Part shown: piece after piece, positions 9,587 through 22,102 of the stretch
Layout: every line of letters starts with the position of its first letter
Position numbering within the stretch: the stretch's first letter is position 1
Source of the DNA: Anaspis maculata
Lineage: Eukaryota > Arthropoda > Insecta > Coleoptera > Scraptiidae
NCBI GenBank assembly: GCA_949128115.1
Contig: OX421962.1
Span: 99,850,836 to 99,914,835 of the forward strand
Reading direction: 5' to 3'
DNA length: 64,000 nucleotides
Program-made: the position numbers and the translations under genes
Notes under the pieces: model-generated
Seen by the model: only the letters and a program-made list of their open reading frames with translations
Database searches by the model: none
Told to the model about the DNA's origin: nothing

Positions 9587-12500
9587 ACGTGGGTTGGAGC
9601 CTGAACTTTTTGGATACCAATTGTGTCTTCAGTTTTTTGATATTTGTGTTTGTTCGTCAGATGTTGCGTTTGGAACAAGTAGCTGCCAACTCCAAAAGTG
9701 GTGACCGATCGTTTCAAAAGTCACGTGGGTTGAGGCCTGAAGTCACGTGGGTTGAAGCCTGAAGTCACGTGGGTTGAAGCCTGAAGTCACGTGGGTTAAG
9801 ACCTGAACTTTTTGGATAACAATTGTGTCTTTTCTTCTATATTTGTGTTTGTTCGTCAGATGTTGCGTTTGGAACAAGTAGCTGCCAACATCAAAAGTGG
9901 TGTCCGATCGTTTCAAAAGTCATGTGGGTTGAAGCCTGAAGTCACGTGGGTTGGAGCCTGGAGTCACGTGGTTTCAAACCTGAACTTTTTGGATAACAAT
10001 TGTGTCTTTTTTTCTATATTTGTGTTCGTTCGTCAGATGTTGCGTTTGGAAAGAGTAGAGCTGTCAACTTCAAAAGTGGTGACCGATCGTTTTCAAAGTC
10101 ACGTGGGTTGAAGCCTGAAGTCACGTGGGTTGAAGCCTGAAGTCACGTGGGTTAAAACCTGAACTTTTTGGATAACAATTGTGTCTTTTTTTCTATAATT
10201 GTGTTCGTTCGTCAGATGTTGCGTTTGGAAAGAGTAGCTGCCAACTTCAAAAGTGGTGACCGATCGTTTCCAAAGTCACGTGGGTTGAAGCCTGAAGTCA
10301 CGTGGGTTGAAGCCTGAAGTCACGTGGGTTGAAGCCTGAAGTCACGTGGGTTGGAGCCTGGAGTCACGTGGTTTCAAACCTGAACTTTTTGGATAACAAT
10401 TGTGTCTTTTTTTCTATATTTGTGTTCGTTCGTCAGATTTTGCGTTTGGAAAGAGTAGCTGCCAACTTCAAAAGTGGTGACCGATCGTTTCCAAAGTCAC
10501 GTGGGTTGAAGCCTGAAGTCACGTGGGTTGAAGCCTGGAGTCACGTTGGTTTAAACCTGAACTTTTTGGATAACAATTGTGTCTTTTTTTCTATATTTGT
10601 GTTCGTTCGTCAGATGTTGCGTTTGGAACAAGTAGCTGCCAACTTCAGAAGTGGTGACCGATCGTTTCAAAAGTCACGTGGGTTGAGGCCTGAAGTCACG
10701 TGGGTTGAAGCCTGAAGTCACGTGGGTTGAAGCCTGAAGTCACGTGGGTTAAGACCTGAACTTTTTGGATAACAATTGTGTCTTTTCTTCTATATTTGTG
10801 TTTGTTCGTCAGATGTTGCGTTTGGAACAAGTAGCTGCCAACATCAAAAGTGGTGTCCGATCAAGTGGGTTGAAGCCTGGAGTCACGTGGGTTGAAGCCT
10901 GAAGTCACGTGGGTTGGAGCCTGAACTTTTTGGATACCAATTGTGTCTTCAGTTTTTTGATATTTGTGTTTGTTCGTCAGATGTTGCGTTTGGAACAAGT
11001 AGCTGCCAACTCCAAAAGTGGTGACCGATCGTTTCAAAAGTCACGTGGGTTGAGGCCTGAAGTCACGTGGGTTGAAGCCTGAAGTCACGTGGGTTGAAGC
11101 CTGAAGTCACGTGGGTTAAGACCTGAACTTTTTGGATAACAATTGTGTCTTTTCTTCTATATTTGTGTTTGTTCGTCAGATGTTGCGTTTGGAACAAGTA
11201 GCTGCCAACATCAAAAGTGGTGTCCGATCGTTTCAAAAGTCATGTGGGTTGAAGCCTGAAGTCACGTGGGTTGGAGCCTGGAGTCACGTGGTTTCAAACC
11301 TGAACTTTTTGGATAACAATTGTGTCTTTTTTTCTATATTTGTGTTCGTTCGTCAGATGTTGCGTTTGGAAAGAGTAGAGCTGTCAACTTCAAAAGTGGT
11401 GACCGATCGTTTTCAAAGTCACGTGGGTTGAAGCCTGAAGTCACGTGGGTTGAAGCCTGAAGTCACGTGGGTTAAAACCTGAACTTTTTGGATAACAATT
11501 GTGTCTTTTCTTCTGTATTTGTGTTCGTTTGTCAGATGTTGCGTTTGGAACAAGTAGCTGCCAACATCAAAAGTGGTGACCAATCGTTTTAAAAGTCACG
11601 TGGGTTGAAGCCTGAAGTCACGTGGGTTGGAGCCTGGAGTCACGTGGGTTAAAACCTGAACTTTTTGGATAACAATTGTGTCTTTTCTTCTATATTTGTG
11701 TTCGTTCGTCAGATGTTGCGTTTGAAACAAGTAGCTGCCAACATCAAAAGTGGTGTCTGATCGTTCTAAAAGTCACGTGGGTTGAAGCCTGAAGTCACGT
11801 GGGTTGGAGCCTGGAGTCACGTGGTTTCAAACCTGAACTTTTTTGATAACAATTGTGTATTTTTTTCTATATTTGTGTTCGTTCGTCAGATGTTGCGTTT
11901 GGGAAGAGTAGCTGCCAAATTCAAAAGTGGTGACCGATCGTTTTCAAAGTCACGTGGGTTGAAGCCTGAAGTCACGTGGGTTGAAGCCTGAAGTCACGTG
12001 GGTTAAAACCCGAACTTCTTGGATAACAATTGTGTCTTTTCTTCTATATTTGTGTTCGTTCGTCAGATGTTGCGTTTGGAACAAGTAGCTGCCAACATCA
12101 AAAGTGGTGACCCATCGTTTTAAGAGTCACGTGGGTTGAAGCTTGAAGTCACGTGGGTTGGAGCCTGGAGTCACGTGGGTTCAAACCTGATCTTTTTGGA
12201 TAACAATTTCGTCAATTTTTTTTTGATATTTGTGTTCGTTCGTCAGATGTTGCATTTGGCATAAAGAGCTGCCAACTCCAAAAGTGGTGACCGATCGTTT
12301 GAAAAGTCACGTGGGTTGAAGCCTGAAGTCACGTGGGTTGGAGCCTGAAGTCACGTGGGTTAAAACCTGAACTTTTTGGATAACAATTGTGTCTTTACCT
12401 CTATATTTGTGTTCGTTCGTCAGATGTTGCGTTTGGAACAAGTAGCTGCCAACATCAAAAGTGGTGACCGATCGTTTTAAAAGTCACGTGGGTTGAAGCC

Positions 12501-12683
12501 TGAAGTCACGTGGGTTGGAGCCTGGAGTCACGTGGGTTCAAACCTGAACTTTTTGGATAACAATTGTGTCTTTTTTTTATATTTGTGTTCGTTCGTCAGA
12601 TGTTGCGTTTGGGAAGAGTAGCTGCCAACTTCAAAAGTGGTGACCGATCGTTCTCAAAGTCACGTGGATTGAAGCCTGAAGTC
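9587..12683 (+). repeat. 3,097-bp tandem duplication, copy 2
   Basis: This is the second copy of the segment above. A substitution I could see is CTTTTTTGATAAC near 11838 against CTTTTTGGATAAC near 8741. Near identity over 3 kb implies a recent event or ongoing homogenisation; it could also reflect an assembly choice. Confidence 0.9.
10163..11482 (+). repeat. 1,320-bp higher-order repeat, copy 3
   Basis: It is the image of 7066-8385 at an offset of 3,097 bp, and includes the CACGTTGG variant near 10546 and the truncated A monomer near 10861. Monomer order is unchanged. Confidence 0.92.
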
Positions 12684-15318
12684 ACGTGAGTTGAAGCCTG
12701 AAGTCACGTGGGTTAAAACCTGAACTTTTTGGATAACAATTGTGTCTTTTTTTCTATACTTGTGTTCGTTCGTCAGATGTTGCGTTTGGAACAAGTAGCT
12801 GCCAACTTAAGAAGTGGTGACCGATCGTTTCAAAAGTCACGTGGGTTGAAGCCTGGAGTCACGTGGGATGAAGCCTGAAGTCACGTGGGTTGGAGCCTGG
12901 ACTTTTTGGATACCAATTGTGTCTTCAGTTTTTTGATATTTGTGTTTGTTCGTCAGATGTTGCGTTTGGAACAAGTAGCTGCCAACTCCAAAAGTGGTGA
13001 CCGATCGTTTCAAAAGTCACGTGGGTTGAGGCCTGAAGTCACGTGGGTTGAAGCCTGAAGTCACGTGGGTTGAAGCCTGAAGTCACGTGGGTTAAGACCT
13101 GAACTTTTTGGATAACAATTGTGTCTTTTCTTCTATATTTGTGTTTGTTCGTCAGATGTTGCGTTTGGAACAAGTAGCTGCCAACATCAAAAGTGGTGTC
13201 CGATCGTTTCAAAAGTTATGTGGGTTGAAGCCTGAAGTCACGTGGGTTGGAGCCTGGAGTCACGTGGTTTCAAACCTGAACTTTTTGGATAACAATTGTG
13301 TCTTTTTTTCTATATTTGTGTTCGTTCGTCAGATGTTGCGTTTGGAAAGAGTAGCTGTCAACTTCAAAAGTGGTGACCGATCGTTTTCAAAGTCACGTGG
13401 GTTGAAGCCTGAAGTCACGTGGGTTGGAGCCAGAAGTCACGTGGGTTAAAACCTGAACTTTTTGGATAACAATTGTGTCTTTTCTTCTATATTTGTGTTC
13501 GTTCGTCAGATGTTGCGTTTGAAACAAGTAGCTGCCAACATCAAAAGTGGTGTCCGATCGTTCTAAAAGTCACGTGGGTTGAAGCCTGAAGTCACGTGGG
13601 TTGGAGCCTGGAGTCACGTGGTTTCAAACCTAAACTTTTTGGATAACAATTGTGTCTTTTTTTCTATATTTGTGTTCGTTCGTCAGATGTTGCGTTTGGA
13701 AAGAGTAGCTGCCAACTTCAAAAGTGGTGACCGATCGTTTTCAAAGTCACGTGGGTTGAAGCCTGAAGTCACGTGGGTTGAAGCCTGAAGTCACGTGGGT
13801 TGAAGCCTGAAGTCACGTGGGTTAAAACCTGAACTTTTTGGATAACAATTGTGTCTTTTCTTCTATATTTGTGTTCGTTCGTCAGATGTTGCGTTTGGAA
13901 CAAGTAGCTGCCAACATCAAAAGTGGTGACCGATCGTTTTAAAAGTCACGTGGGTTGGAGCCTGAAGTCACGTGGGTTAGAGCCTGGAGTCACGTGGTAT
14001 CAAACCTGAACTTTTTGGATAACAATTGTGTCTTTTTTTCTATATTTGTGTTCGTTCGTCAGATGTTGCGTTTGGAAAGAGTAGCTGCCAACTTCAAAAG
14101 TGGTGACCGATCGTTTTCAAAGTCACGTGGGTTGAAGCCTGAAGTCACGTGGGTTGAAGCTTGAAGTCACGTGGGTTGAAGCCTGGAGTCACGTGGGTAA
14201 AAACCTGAACTTTTTGGATAACAATAGTGTCTTTTCTTCTATATTTGTGTTCGTTCGTCAGATGTTGCGTTTGGAACAAGTAGCTGCCAACATCAAAAGT
14301 GGTGACCGATCGTTTTAAGAGTCACGTGGGTTGAAGCTTAAAGTCACGTGGGTTGGAGCCTGGAGTCACGTGGGTTCAAACCTGATCTTTTTGGATAACA
14401 ATTTCGTCATTTTTTTTTTTGATATTTGTGTTCGTTCGTCAGATGTTGCATTTGGAACAAGTAGCTGCCAACTCCAAAAGTGGTGACCGATCGTTTTAAA
14501 AGTCACGTGGGTTGAAGCCTGAAGTCACGTGGGTTGGAGCCTGAAGTCACGTGGGTTAAAACCTGAACTTTTTGGATAACAATTGTGTCTTTACCTCTAT
14601 ATTTGTGTTCGTTCGTCAGATGTTGCGTTTGGAACAAGTAGCTGCCAACATCAAAAGTGGTGACCGATCGTTTCAAAAGTCACGTGGGTTGAAGCCTGAA
14701 GTCACGTGGGTTGGAGCCTGGAGTCACGTGGGTTCAAACCTGAACTTTTTGGATAGCAATTGTGTCTTTTTTTTTATATTTGTGTTCGTTCGTCAGATGT
14801 TGCGTTTGGGAAGAGTAGCTGCCAACTTCAAAAGTGGTGACCGATCGTTCTCGAAGTCACGTGAATAGAAGCCTGAAGTCACGTGAGTTGAAGCCTGAAG
14901 TCACGTGGGTTAAAACCTGAACTTTTTGTATAACAATTGTGTCTTTTTTTCTATATTTGTGTTCGTTCGTCAGATGTTGCGTTTGGAACAAGTAGCTGCC
15001 AACTTCAGAAGTGGTGACCGATCGTTTCAAAAGTCACGTGGGTTGAAGCCTGGAGTCACGTGGGATGAAGCCTGAAGTCACGTGGGTTGAAGCCTGAAGT
15101 CACGTGGGTTGGAGCCTGGAGTCACGTGGTTTCAAACCTGAACTTTTTGGATAACAATTGTGTCTTTTTTTCTATATTTGTGTTCGTTCGTCAGATTTTG
15201 CGTTTGGAAAGAGTAGCTGCCAACTCCAAAAGTGGTGACCGATCGTTTTAAAAGTCACGTGGGTTGAAGCCTGAAGTCACGTGGGTTGGAGCCTGAAGTC
15301 ACGTGGGTTAAAACCTGA

Positions 15319-15495
15319 ACTTTTTGGATAACAATTGTGTCTTTACCTCTATATTTGTGTTCGTTCGTCAGATGTTGCGTTTGGAACAAGTAGCTGCCAA
15401 CATCAAAAGTGGTGACCGATCGTTTTAAAAGTCACGTGGGTTGAAGCCTGAAGTCACGTGGGTTGGAGCCTGAAGTCACGTGGGTTAAAACCTGA
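15319..15495 (+). repeat. Subfamily E monomer (177 bp)
   Basis: It is recognised by GTCTTTACCTCTATATTTG followed by an A-type right half (AACATCAAAAG). A second copy follows immediately at 15496, giving a local 177-bp tandem pair, and others lie near 3553, 9296, 12393, 14590, 16050, 35664 and 36350. A variant reading GTCTTCACCTCTAT occurs near 16737 and 40699. E usually follows an F monomer or a unit reading GGAGCCTGAAGTCACGTGGG. Confidence 0.9.
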
Positions 15496-17271
15496 ACTTT
15501 TTGGATAACAATTGTGTCTTTACCTCTATATTTGTGTTCGTTCGTCAGATGTTGCGTTTGGAACAAGTAGCTGCCAACATCAAAAGTGGTGACCGATCGT
15601 TTTAAAAGTCACGTGGGTTGAAGCCTGAAGTCACGTGGGTTGAAGCCTGAAGTCACGTGGGCTAAGACCTGAACTTTTTGGATAACAATTGTGTCTTTTC
15701 TTCTATATTTGTGTTTGTTCGTCAGATGTTGCGTTTGGAACAAGTAGCTGCCAACATCAGAAGTGGTGACCGATCGTTTTAAGAGTCACGTGGGTTGAAG
15801 CCTGAAGTCACGTGGGTTGGAGCCTGGAGTCACGTGGGTTCAAACTTGATCTTTTTGGATAACAATTTCGTCATTTTTTTTTTAATATTTGTGTTCGTTC
15901 GTCAGATGTTGCATTTGGAACAAGTAGCTGCCAACTCCAAAAGTGGTGACCGATCGTTTTGAAAGTCACGTGGGTTGAAGCCTGAAGTCACGTGGGTTGG
16001 AGCCTGAAGTCACGTGGGTTAAAACCTGAACTTTTTGGATAACAATTGTGTCTTTACCTCTATATTTGTGTTCGTTCGTCAGATGTTGCGTTTGGAACAA
16101 GTAGCTGCCAACATCAAAAGTGGTGACCGATCGTTTTAAAAGTCACGTGGGTTGAAGCCTGAAGTCACGTGGGTTGGAGCCTGAAGTCACGTGGGTTCAA
16201 ACCTGAACTTTTTGGATAACAATTGTGTCTTTTTTTTTATATTCGTGTTCGTTCGTCAGATGTTGCGTTTGGGAAGAGTAGCTGCCAACTTTAAAAGTGG
16301 TGACCGATCGTTCTCAAAGTCACGTGGATTGAAGCCTGAAGTCACGTGAGTTGAAGCCTGAAGTCACGTGGGTTAAAACCTGAACTTTTTGGAAAACAAT
16401 TGTGTCTTTTTTTCTATATTTGTGTTCGTTCGTCAGATGTTGCGTTTGGAACAAGTAGCTGCCAACTTCAAAAGTGGTGACCGATCGTTTCAAAAGTCAC
16501 GTGGGTTGAAGCCTGAAGTCACGTGGGTTGAAACCTGAACTTTTTGGATAACAATTGTGTCTTTTCTTCTATATTTGTGTTCGTTCGTCAGATGTTGCGT
16601 TTGGAACAAGTAGCTGCCAACATCAAAAGTGGTGTCCGATCGTTTTCAAAGTCACGTGGGTTGAAGCCCGAAGTCACGTGGGTTGAAGCCTGAAGTCACG
16701 TGGGTTAAAACCTGAACTTTTTGGATAACAATTGTGTCTTCACCTCTATATTTGTGTTCGTTCGTCAGATGTTGCGTTTGGAACAAGTAGCTGCCAACAT
16801 CAAAAGTGGTGACCGATCGTTTTAAAAGTCACGTGGGTTGAAGCCTGAAGCCACGTGGGTTGGAGCCTAGAGTCACGTTGGTTCAAACCTGAACTTTTTG
16901 GATGACAATTGTGTCTTTTTTCCTATATTTGTGTTCGTTCGTCAGATGTTGCGTTTGGAACAAGTAGCTGCCAACTTCAGAAGTGGTGACCGATCGTTTC
17001 AAAAGTCACGTGGGTTGAAGCCTGGAGTCACGTGGGTTGAAGCCTGAAGTCACGTGGGTTGGAGCCTGAACTTTTTGGATAACAATTGTGTCTTCAGATT
17101 TTTGATATTTGTGTTTGTTCGTCAGATGTTGCGTTTGGAACAAGTAGCTGCCAACTCCAAAAGTGGTGACCGATCGTTTCAAAAGTCACGTGAGTTGAGG
17201 CCTGAAGTCACGTGGGTTGAAGCCTGAAGTCACGTGGGTTGAAGCCTGAAGTCACGTGGGTTAAGACCTGA

Positions 17272-17470
17272 ACTTTTTGGATAACAATTGTGTCTTTTCT
17301 TCTATATTTGTGTTTGTTCGTCAGATGTTGCGTTTGGAACAAGTAGCTGCCAACTCCAAAAGTGGTGACCGATCGTTTCAAAAGTCACGTGAGTTGAGGC
17401 CTGAAGTCACGTGGGTTGAAGCCTGAAGTCACGTGGGCTGAAGCCTGAAGTCACGTGGGTTGAGACCTGA
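17272..17470 (+). repeat. Chimeric monomer, A-type left half and D-type right half
   Basis: The T tract is A-type (CTTTTCTTCTATATTTG) but the right half reads AACTCCAAAAG with a following GAGGCCTGAAG linker, which is D-type. Similar chimeras lie at 27512-27710, 38127-38325 and 39214-39412. The switch falls between the T tract and AGTAGCTGCCAAC, in the stretch conserved across subfamilies. This is what an in-register exchange between different monomers would leave. Confidence 0.82.
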
Positions 17471-17484
17471 ACTTTTTGGATAAC

Positions 17485-18015
17485 AATTGTGTCTTTTCTT
17501 CTATATTTGTGTTCGTTCGTCAGATGTTGCGTTTGGAACAAGTAGCTGCCAACATCAAAAGTGGTGACCGATCGTTTTAAAAGTCACGTGGGTTGAAGCC
17601 TGAAGTCACGTGGGTTGAAGCCTGAAGTCACGTGGGTTAAGACCTGAACTTTTTGGATAACAATTGTGTCTTTTCTTCTATATTTGTGTTCGTTCGTCAG
17701 ATGTTGCGTTTGGAACAAGTAGCTGCCAACATCAAAAGTGGTGACCGATCGTTCCAAAAGTCATGTGGGTTGAAGCCTGAAGTCACGTGGGTTGGAGCCT
17801 GGAGTCACGTGGTTTCAAACCTGAACTTTTTGGATAACAATTGTGTCTTTTTTTCTATATTTGTGTTCGTTCGTCAGATGTTGCGTTTGGAACAAGTAGC
17901 TGCCAACTTCAGAAGTGGTGACCGATCGTTTCAAAAGTCACGTGGGTTGAAGCCTGGAGTCACGTGGGTTGAAGCCTGAAGTCACGTGGGTTGGAGCCTG
18001 AACTTTTTGGATACC
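17485..18015 (+). repeat. 531-bp tandem repeat (3 monomers), copy 1
   Basis: Three 177-bp monomers (A, A, C) are followed by a near copy at +531 bp, of which about 360 bp matches. A further A monomer lies at +354 bp from that (2 x 177). The junction at about 18002-18178 is a chimera with a D-type start (GGATACCAATTG) and an A-type tract. The whole arrangement reappears 6,006 bp downstream, so it predates the larger duplication. Confidence 0.82.
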
Positions 18016-20493
18016 AATTGTGTCTTTTCTTCTATATTTGTGTTCGTTCGTCAGATGTTGCGTTTGGAACAAGTAGCTGCCAACATCAAAAGTGGTGACC
18101 GATCGTTTTAAAAGTCACGTGGGTTGAAGCCTGAAGTCACGTGGGTTGAAGCCTGAAGTCACGTGGGTTAAGACCTGAACTTTTTGGATAACAATTGTGT
18201 CTTTTCTTCTATATTTGTGTTCGTTCGTCAGATGTTGCGTTTGGAACAAGTAGCTGCCAACATCAAAAGTGGTGACCGATCGTTCCAAAAGTCATGTGGG
18301 TTGAAGCCTGAAGTCACGTGGGTTGGAGCCTGGAGTCACGTGGTTTCAAACCTGAACTTTTTGGATAACAATTGTGTCTTTTCTTCTATATTTGTGTTCG
18401 TTCGTCAGATGTTGCGTTTGGAACAAGTAGCTGCCAACATCAAAAGTGGTGACCGATCGTTTTAAAAGTCACGTGGGTTGAAGCCTGAAGTCACGTGGGT
18501 TGAAGCCTGAAGTCACGTGGGTTAAGACCTGAACTTTTTGGATAACAATTGTGTCTTTTCTTCTATATTTGTGTTCGTTCGTCAGATGTTGCGTTTGGAA
18601 CAAGTAGCTGCCTACATCAAAAGTGGTGTCCGATCGTTCCAAAAGTCATGTGGGTTGAAGCCTGAAGTCACGTGGGTTGGAGCCTGGAGTCACGTGGTTT
18701 CAAACCTGAACTTTTTGGATAACAATTATGTCTTTTTTTTTATATTTGTGTTCGTTCGTCAGATGTTGCGTTTGGGAAGAGTAGCTGCCAACTTCAAAAT
18801 TGGTGACCGATCGTTCTCAAAGTCACGTGGATTGAAGCCTGAAGTCACGTGGGTTAGAACCTGAACTTTTTGGATAACAAATGTGTCTTTTTTTCTATAT
18901 TTGTGTTCGTTCGTCAGATGTTGCGTTTGGAACAAGTAGCTGCCAACTTCAGAAGTGGTGACCGATCGTTTCAAAAGTCACGTGGGTTGAAGCCTGGAGT
19001 CACGTGGGTTGGAGCCTGAACTTTTTGGATACCAATTGTGTCTTCAGTTTTTTGATATTTGTGTTTGTTCGTCAGATGTTGCGTTTGGAACAAGTAGCTG
19101 CCAACATCAAAAGTGGTGACCGATCGTTTCAAAAGTCACGTGGGTTGAGGCCTGAAGTCACGTCGGTTGAAGCCCGAAGTCACGTGGGTTGAAGCCTGAA
19201 GTCACGTGGGTTAAGACCTGAACTTTTTGGATAACAATTGTGTCTTTTCTTCTATATTTGTGTTTGTTCGTCAGATGTTGCGTTTGGAACAAGTAGCTGC
19301 CAACATCAAAAGTGGTGTCCGATCGTTTCAAAAGTCATGTGGGTTGAAGCCTGAAGTCACGTGGGTTGGAGCCTGGAGTCACGTGGTTTCAAACCTGAAC
19401 TTTTTGGATAACAATTGTGTCTTTTCTTCTATATTTGTGTTCGTTCGTCAGATGTTGCGTTTGGAACAAGTAGCTGCCAACTCCAAAAGTGGTGACCGAT
19501 CGTTTAAAAAGTCACGTGGGTTGAGGCCTGAAGTCACGTGGGTTGAAGCCTGAAGTCACGTGGGTTGAAGCCTGAAGTCACGTGGGTTAAGACCTGAACT
19601 TTTTGGATAACAATTGTGTCTTTTCTTCTATATTTGTGTTTGTTCGTCAGATGTTGCGTTTGGAACAAGTAGCTGCCTACATCAAAAGTGGTGTCCGATC
19701 GTTCCAAAAGTCATGTGGGTTGAAGCCTGAAGTCACGTGGGTTGGAGCCTGGAGTCACGTGGTTTCAAGCCTGAACTTTTTGGATAACAATTATGTCTTT
19801 TTTTTTATATTTGTGTTCGTTCGTCAGATGTTGCGTTTGGGAAGAGTAGCTGCCAACTTCAAAAGTGGTGACCGATCGTTCTCAAAGTCACGTGGATTGA
19901 AGCCTGAAGTCACGTGAGTTGAAGCCTGAAGTCACGTGGGTTAAAACCTGAACTTTTTGGATAACAAATGTGTCTTTTTTTCATTATTGTGTTCGTTCGT
20001 CAGATGTTGCGTTTGGAACAAGTAGCTGCCAACTTCAGAAGTGGTGACCGATCGTTTCAAAAGTCACGTGGGTTGAAGCCTGGAGTCACGTGGGATGAAG
20101 CCTGAAGTCACGTGGGTTGGAGCCTGAACTTTTTGGATACCAATTGTGTCTTCAGTTTTTTGATATTTGTGTTTGTTCGTCAGATGCTGCGTTTGGAACA
20201 AGTAGCTGCCAACTCCAAAAGTGGTGACCGATCGTTTCAAAAGTCACGTGGGTTGAGGCCTGAAGTCACGTGGGTTGAAGCCTGAAGTCACGTGGGTTGA
20301 AGCCTGAAGTCACGTGGGTTAAGACCTGAACTTTTTGGATAACAATTGTGTCTTTTCTTCTATATTTGTGTTTGTTCGTCAGATGTTGCGTTTGGAACAA
20401 GTAGCTGCCAACATCAAAAGTGGTGTCCGATCGTTTCAAAAGTCATGTGGGTTGAAGCCTGAAGTCACGTGGGTTGGAGCCTGGAGTCACGTG
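17490..20493 (+). repeat. 6,006-bp-offset duplication, copy 1
   Basis: All monomers and private variants here recur exactly 6,006 bp downstream: GGGTTAGAACC near 18850, CACGTCGGTTGAAGCCCGAAG near 19160, CGTTTAAAAAGTC near 19501, TTTCAAGCCTGAAC near 19770 and CAGATGCTGCG near 20185. I saw no difference across about 3.0 kb. Within it a C-D-A-B series begins that repeats at 2,129-2,151 bp (from about 18750, again from 20880). Confidence 0.9.
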
Positions 20494-20683
20494 GTTTCAA
20501 ACCTGAACTTTTTGGACAACAATTGTGTCTTTTTTTCTATATTTGTGTTCGTTCGTCAGATGTTGCGTTTGGAAAGAGTAGCTGTCAACTTCAAAAGTGG
20601 TGACCGATCGTTTTCAAAGTCACGTGGGTTGAAGCCTGAAGTCACGTGGGTTGAAGCCAGAAGTCACGTGCGTTAAAACCTGA

Positions 20684-20838
20684 ACTTTTTGGATAACAAT
20701 TGTGTCTTTTCTTCTATATTTGTGTTCGTTCGTCAGATGTTGCGTTTGAAACAAGTAGCTGCCAACATCAAAAGTGGTGTCCGATCGTTCTAAAAGTCAC
20801 GTGGGTTGAAGCCTGAAGTCACGTGGTTTCAAACCTGA
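20684..20838 (+). repeat. Subfamily G monomer (155 bp, two subrepeats)
   Basis: It has an A-type T tract (CTTTTCTTCTATATTTG) but reads GCGTTTGAAACAAGTAGC where A has GCGTTTGGAACAAG, and ends GGTGTCCGATCGTTCTAAAAG. With only two 22-bp units it shows the shortest full monomer class, 155 bp. G monomers recur across the window, typically after a unit ending GGGTTAAAACCTGA and before a B or H monomer. Confidence 0.9.
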
Positions 20839-21925
20839 ACTTTTTGGATAACAATTGTGTCTTTTTTTCTATATTTGTGTTCGTTCGTCAGATGTTGCGT
20901 TTGGGAAGAGTAGCTGCCAACTTCAAAATTGGTGACCGATCGTTCTCAAAGTCACGTGGATTGAAGCCTGAAGTCACGTGGGTTAAAACCTGAACTTTTT
21001 GGATAACAAATGTGTCTTTTTTTCTATATTTGTGTTCGTTCGTCAGATGTTGCGTTTGGAACAAGTAGCTGCCAACTTCAGAAGTGGTGACCGATCGTTT
21101 CAAAAGTCACGTGGGTTGAAGCCTGGAGTCACGTGGGATGAAGCCTGAAGTCACGTGGGTTGGAGCCTGAACTTTTTGGATACCAATTGTGTCTTCAGTT
21201 TTTTGATATTTGTGTTTGTTCGTCAGATGTTGCGTTTGGAACAAGTAGCTGCCAACTCCAAAAGTGGTGACCGATCGTTTCAAAAGTCACGTGGGTTGAG
21301 GCCTGAAGTCACGTCGGTTGAAGCCTGAAGTCACGTGGGTTGAAGCCTGAAGTCACGTGGGTTAAGACCTGAACTTTTTGGATAACAATTGTGTCTTTTC
21401 TTCTATATTTGTGTTTGTTCGTCAGATGTTGCGTTTGGAACAAGTAGCTGCCAACATCAAAAGTGGTGTCCGATCGTTTCAAAAGTCATGTGGGTTGAAG
21501 CCTGAAGTCACGTGGGTTGGAGCCTGGAGTCACGTGGTTTCAAACCTGAACTTTTTGGATAACAATTGTGTCTTTTCTTCTATATTTGTGTTCGTTCGTC
21601 AGATGTTGCGTTTGGAACAAGTAGCTGCCAACTCCAAAAGTGGTGACCGATCGTTTCAAAAGTCACGTGGGTTGAGGCCTGAAGTCACGTGGGTTGAAGC
21701 CTGAAGTCACGTGGGTTGAAGCCTGAAGTCACGTGGGTTAAGACCTGAACTTTTTGGATAACAATTGTGTCTTTTCTTCTATATTTGTGTTTGTTCGTCA
21801 GATGTTGCGTTTGGAACAAGTAGCTGCCTACATCAAAAGTGGTGTCCGATCGTTCCAAAAGTCATGTGGGTTGAAGCCTGAAGTCACGTGGGTTGGAGCC
21901 TGGAGTCACGTGGTTTCAAACCTGA

Positions 21926-22102
21926 ACTTTTTGGATAACAATTATGTCTTTTTTTTTATATTTGTGTTCGTTCGTCAGATGTTGCGTTTGGGAAGAGTAG
22001 CTGCCAACTTCAAAAGTGGTGACCGATCGTTCTCAAAGTCACGTGGATTGAAGCCTGAAGTCACGTGAGTTGAAGCCTGAAGTCACGTGGGTTAAAACCT
22101 GA
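21926..22102 (+). repeat. Subfamily H monomer (177 bp)
   Basis: Diagnostics are AACAATTATGTC or AACAATTGTGTC followed by an uninterrupted run of about eight or nine T and then ATATTTG, TTGGGAAGAGTAGC, and CGATCGTTCTCAAAGTC followed by ACGTGGATTGAAG. The next subrepeat often reads CACGTGAGTTGAAG, which extends the palindrome to TCACGTGA. T-run length varies between copies: 8 T near 47495 and 63755, 7 T near 52909. This is the kind of length change expected from polymerase slippage. Confidence 0.88.

Larger units (their letters stand above)
12684..17485 (+). repeat. Mosaic satellite segment, related to 0.6-5.1 kb and 35-37 kb
   Basis: Successive parts align to distant parts of the window. About 12895-13550 matches 610-1260 at +12,286 bp. 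13553-14258 matches 4360-5065 at +9,193 bp. 14260-15085 matches 3225-4050 at +11,035 bp. 16350-17040 matches 35960-36650 at +19,611 bp; the last pair shares GGAAAACAATTG and GAAGCCCGAAG. Between them, 15319-15672 is a local run of E monomers at 177-bp spacing. No unique DNA is present. The order of matches differs from the source order, so this segment was assembled by several exchanges. Confidence 0.8.

Noticed and set aside
18738..18748. Yeast-type ARS consensus in TTTTATATTTG of H monomers
   Set aside because: Ten of eleven positions fit, but the motif is T-rich and common by chance, the organism is unknown, and replication origins in most eukaryotes do not use it.
18759..18974. Reverse-strand open frame of 71 codons, repeated near 20888, 24765, 27027 and 29377
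   Set aside because: It begins at TTG on the reverse strand, spans core plus linker of two monomers, and recurs at the satellite duplication offsets. It is a by-product of the repeat.
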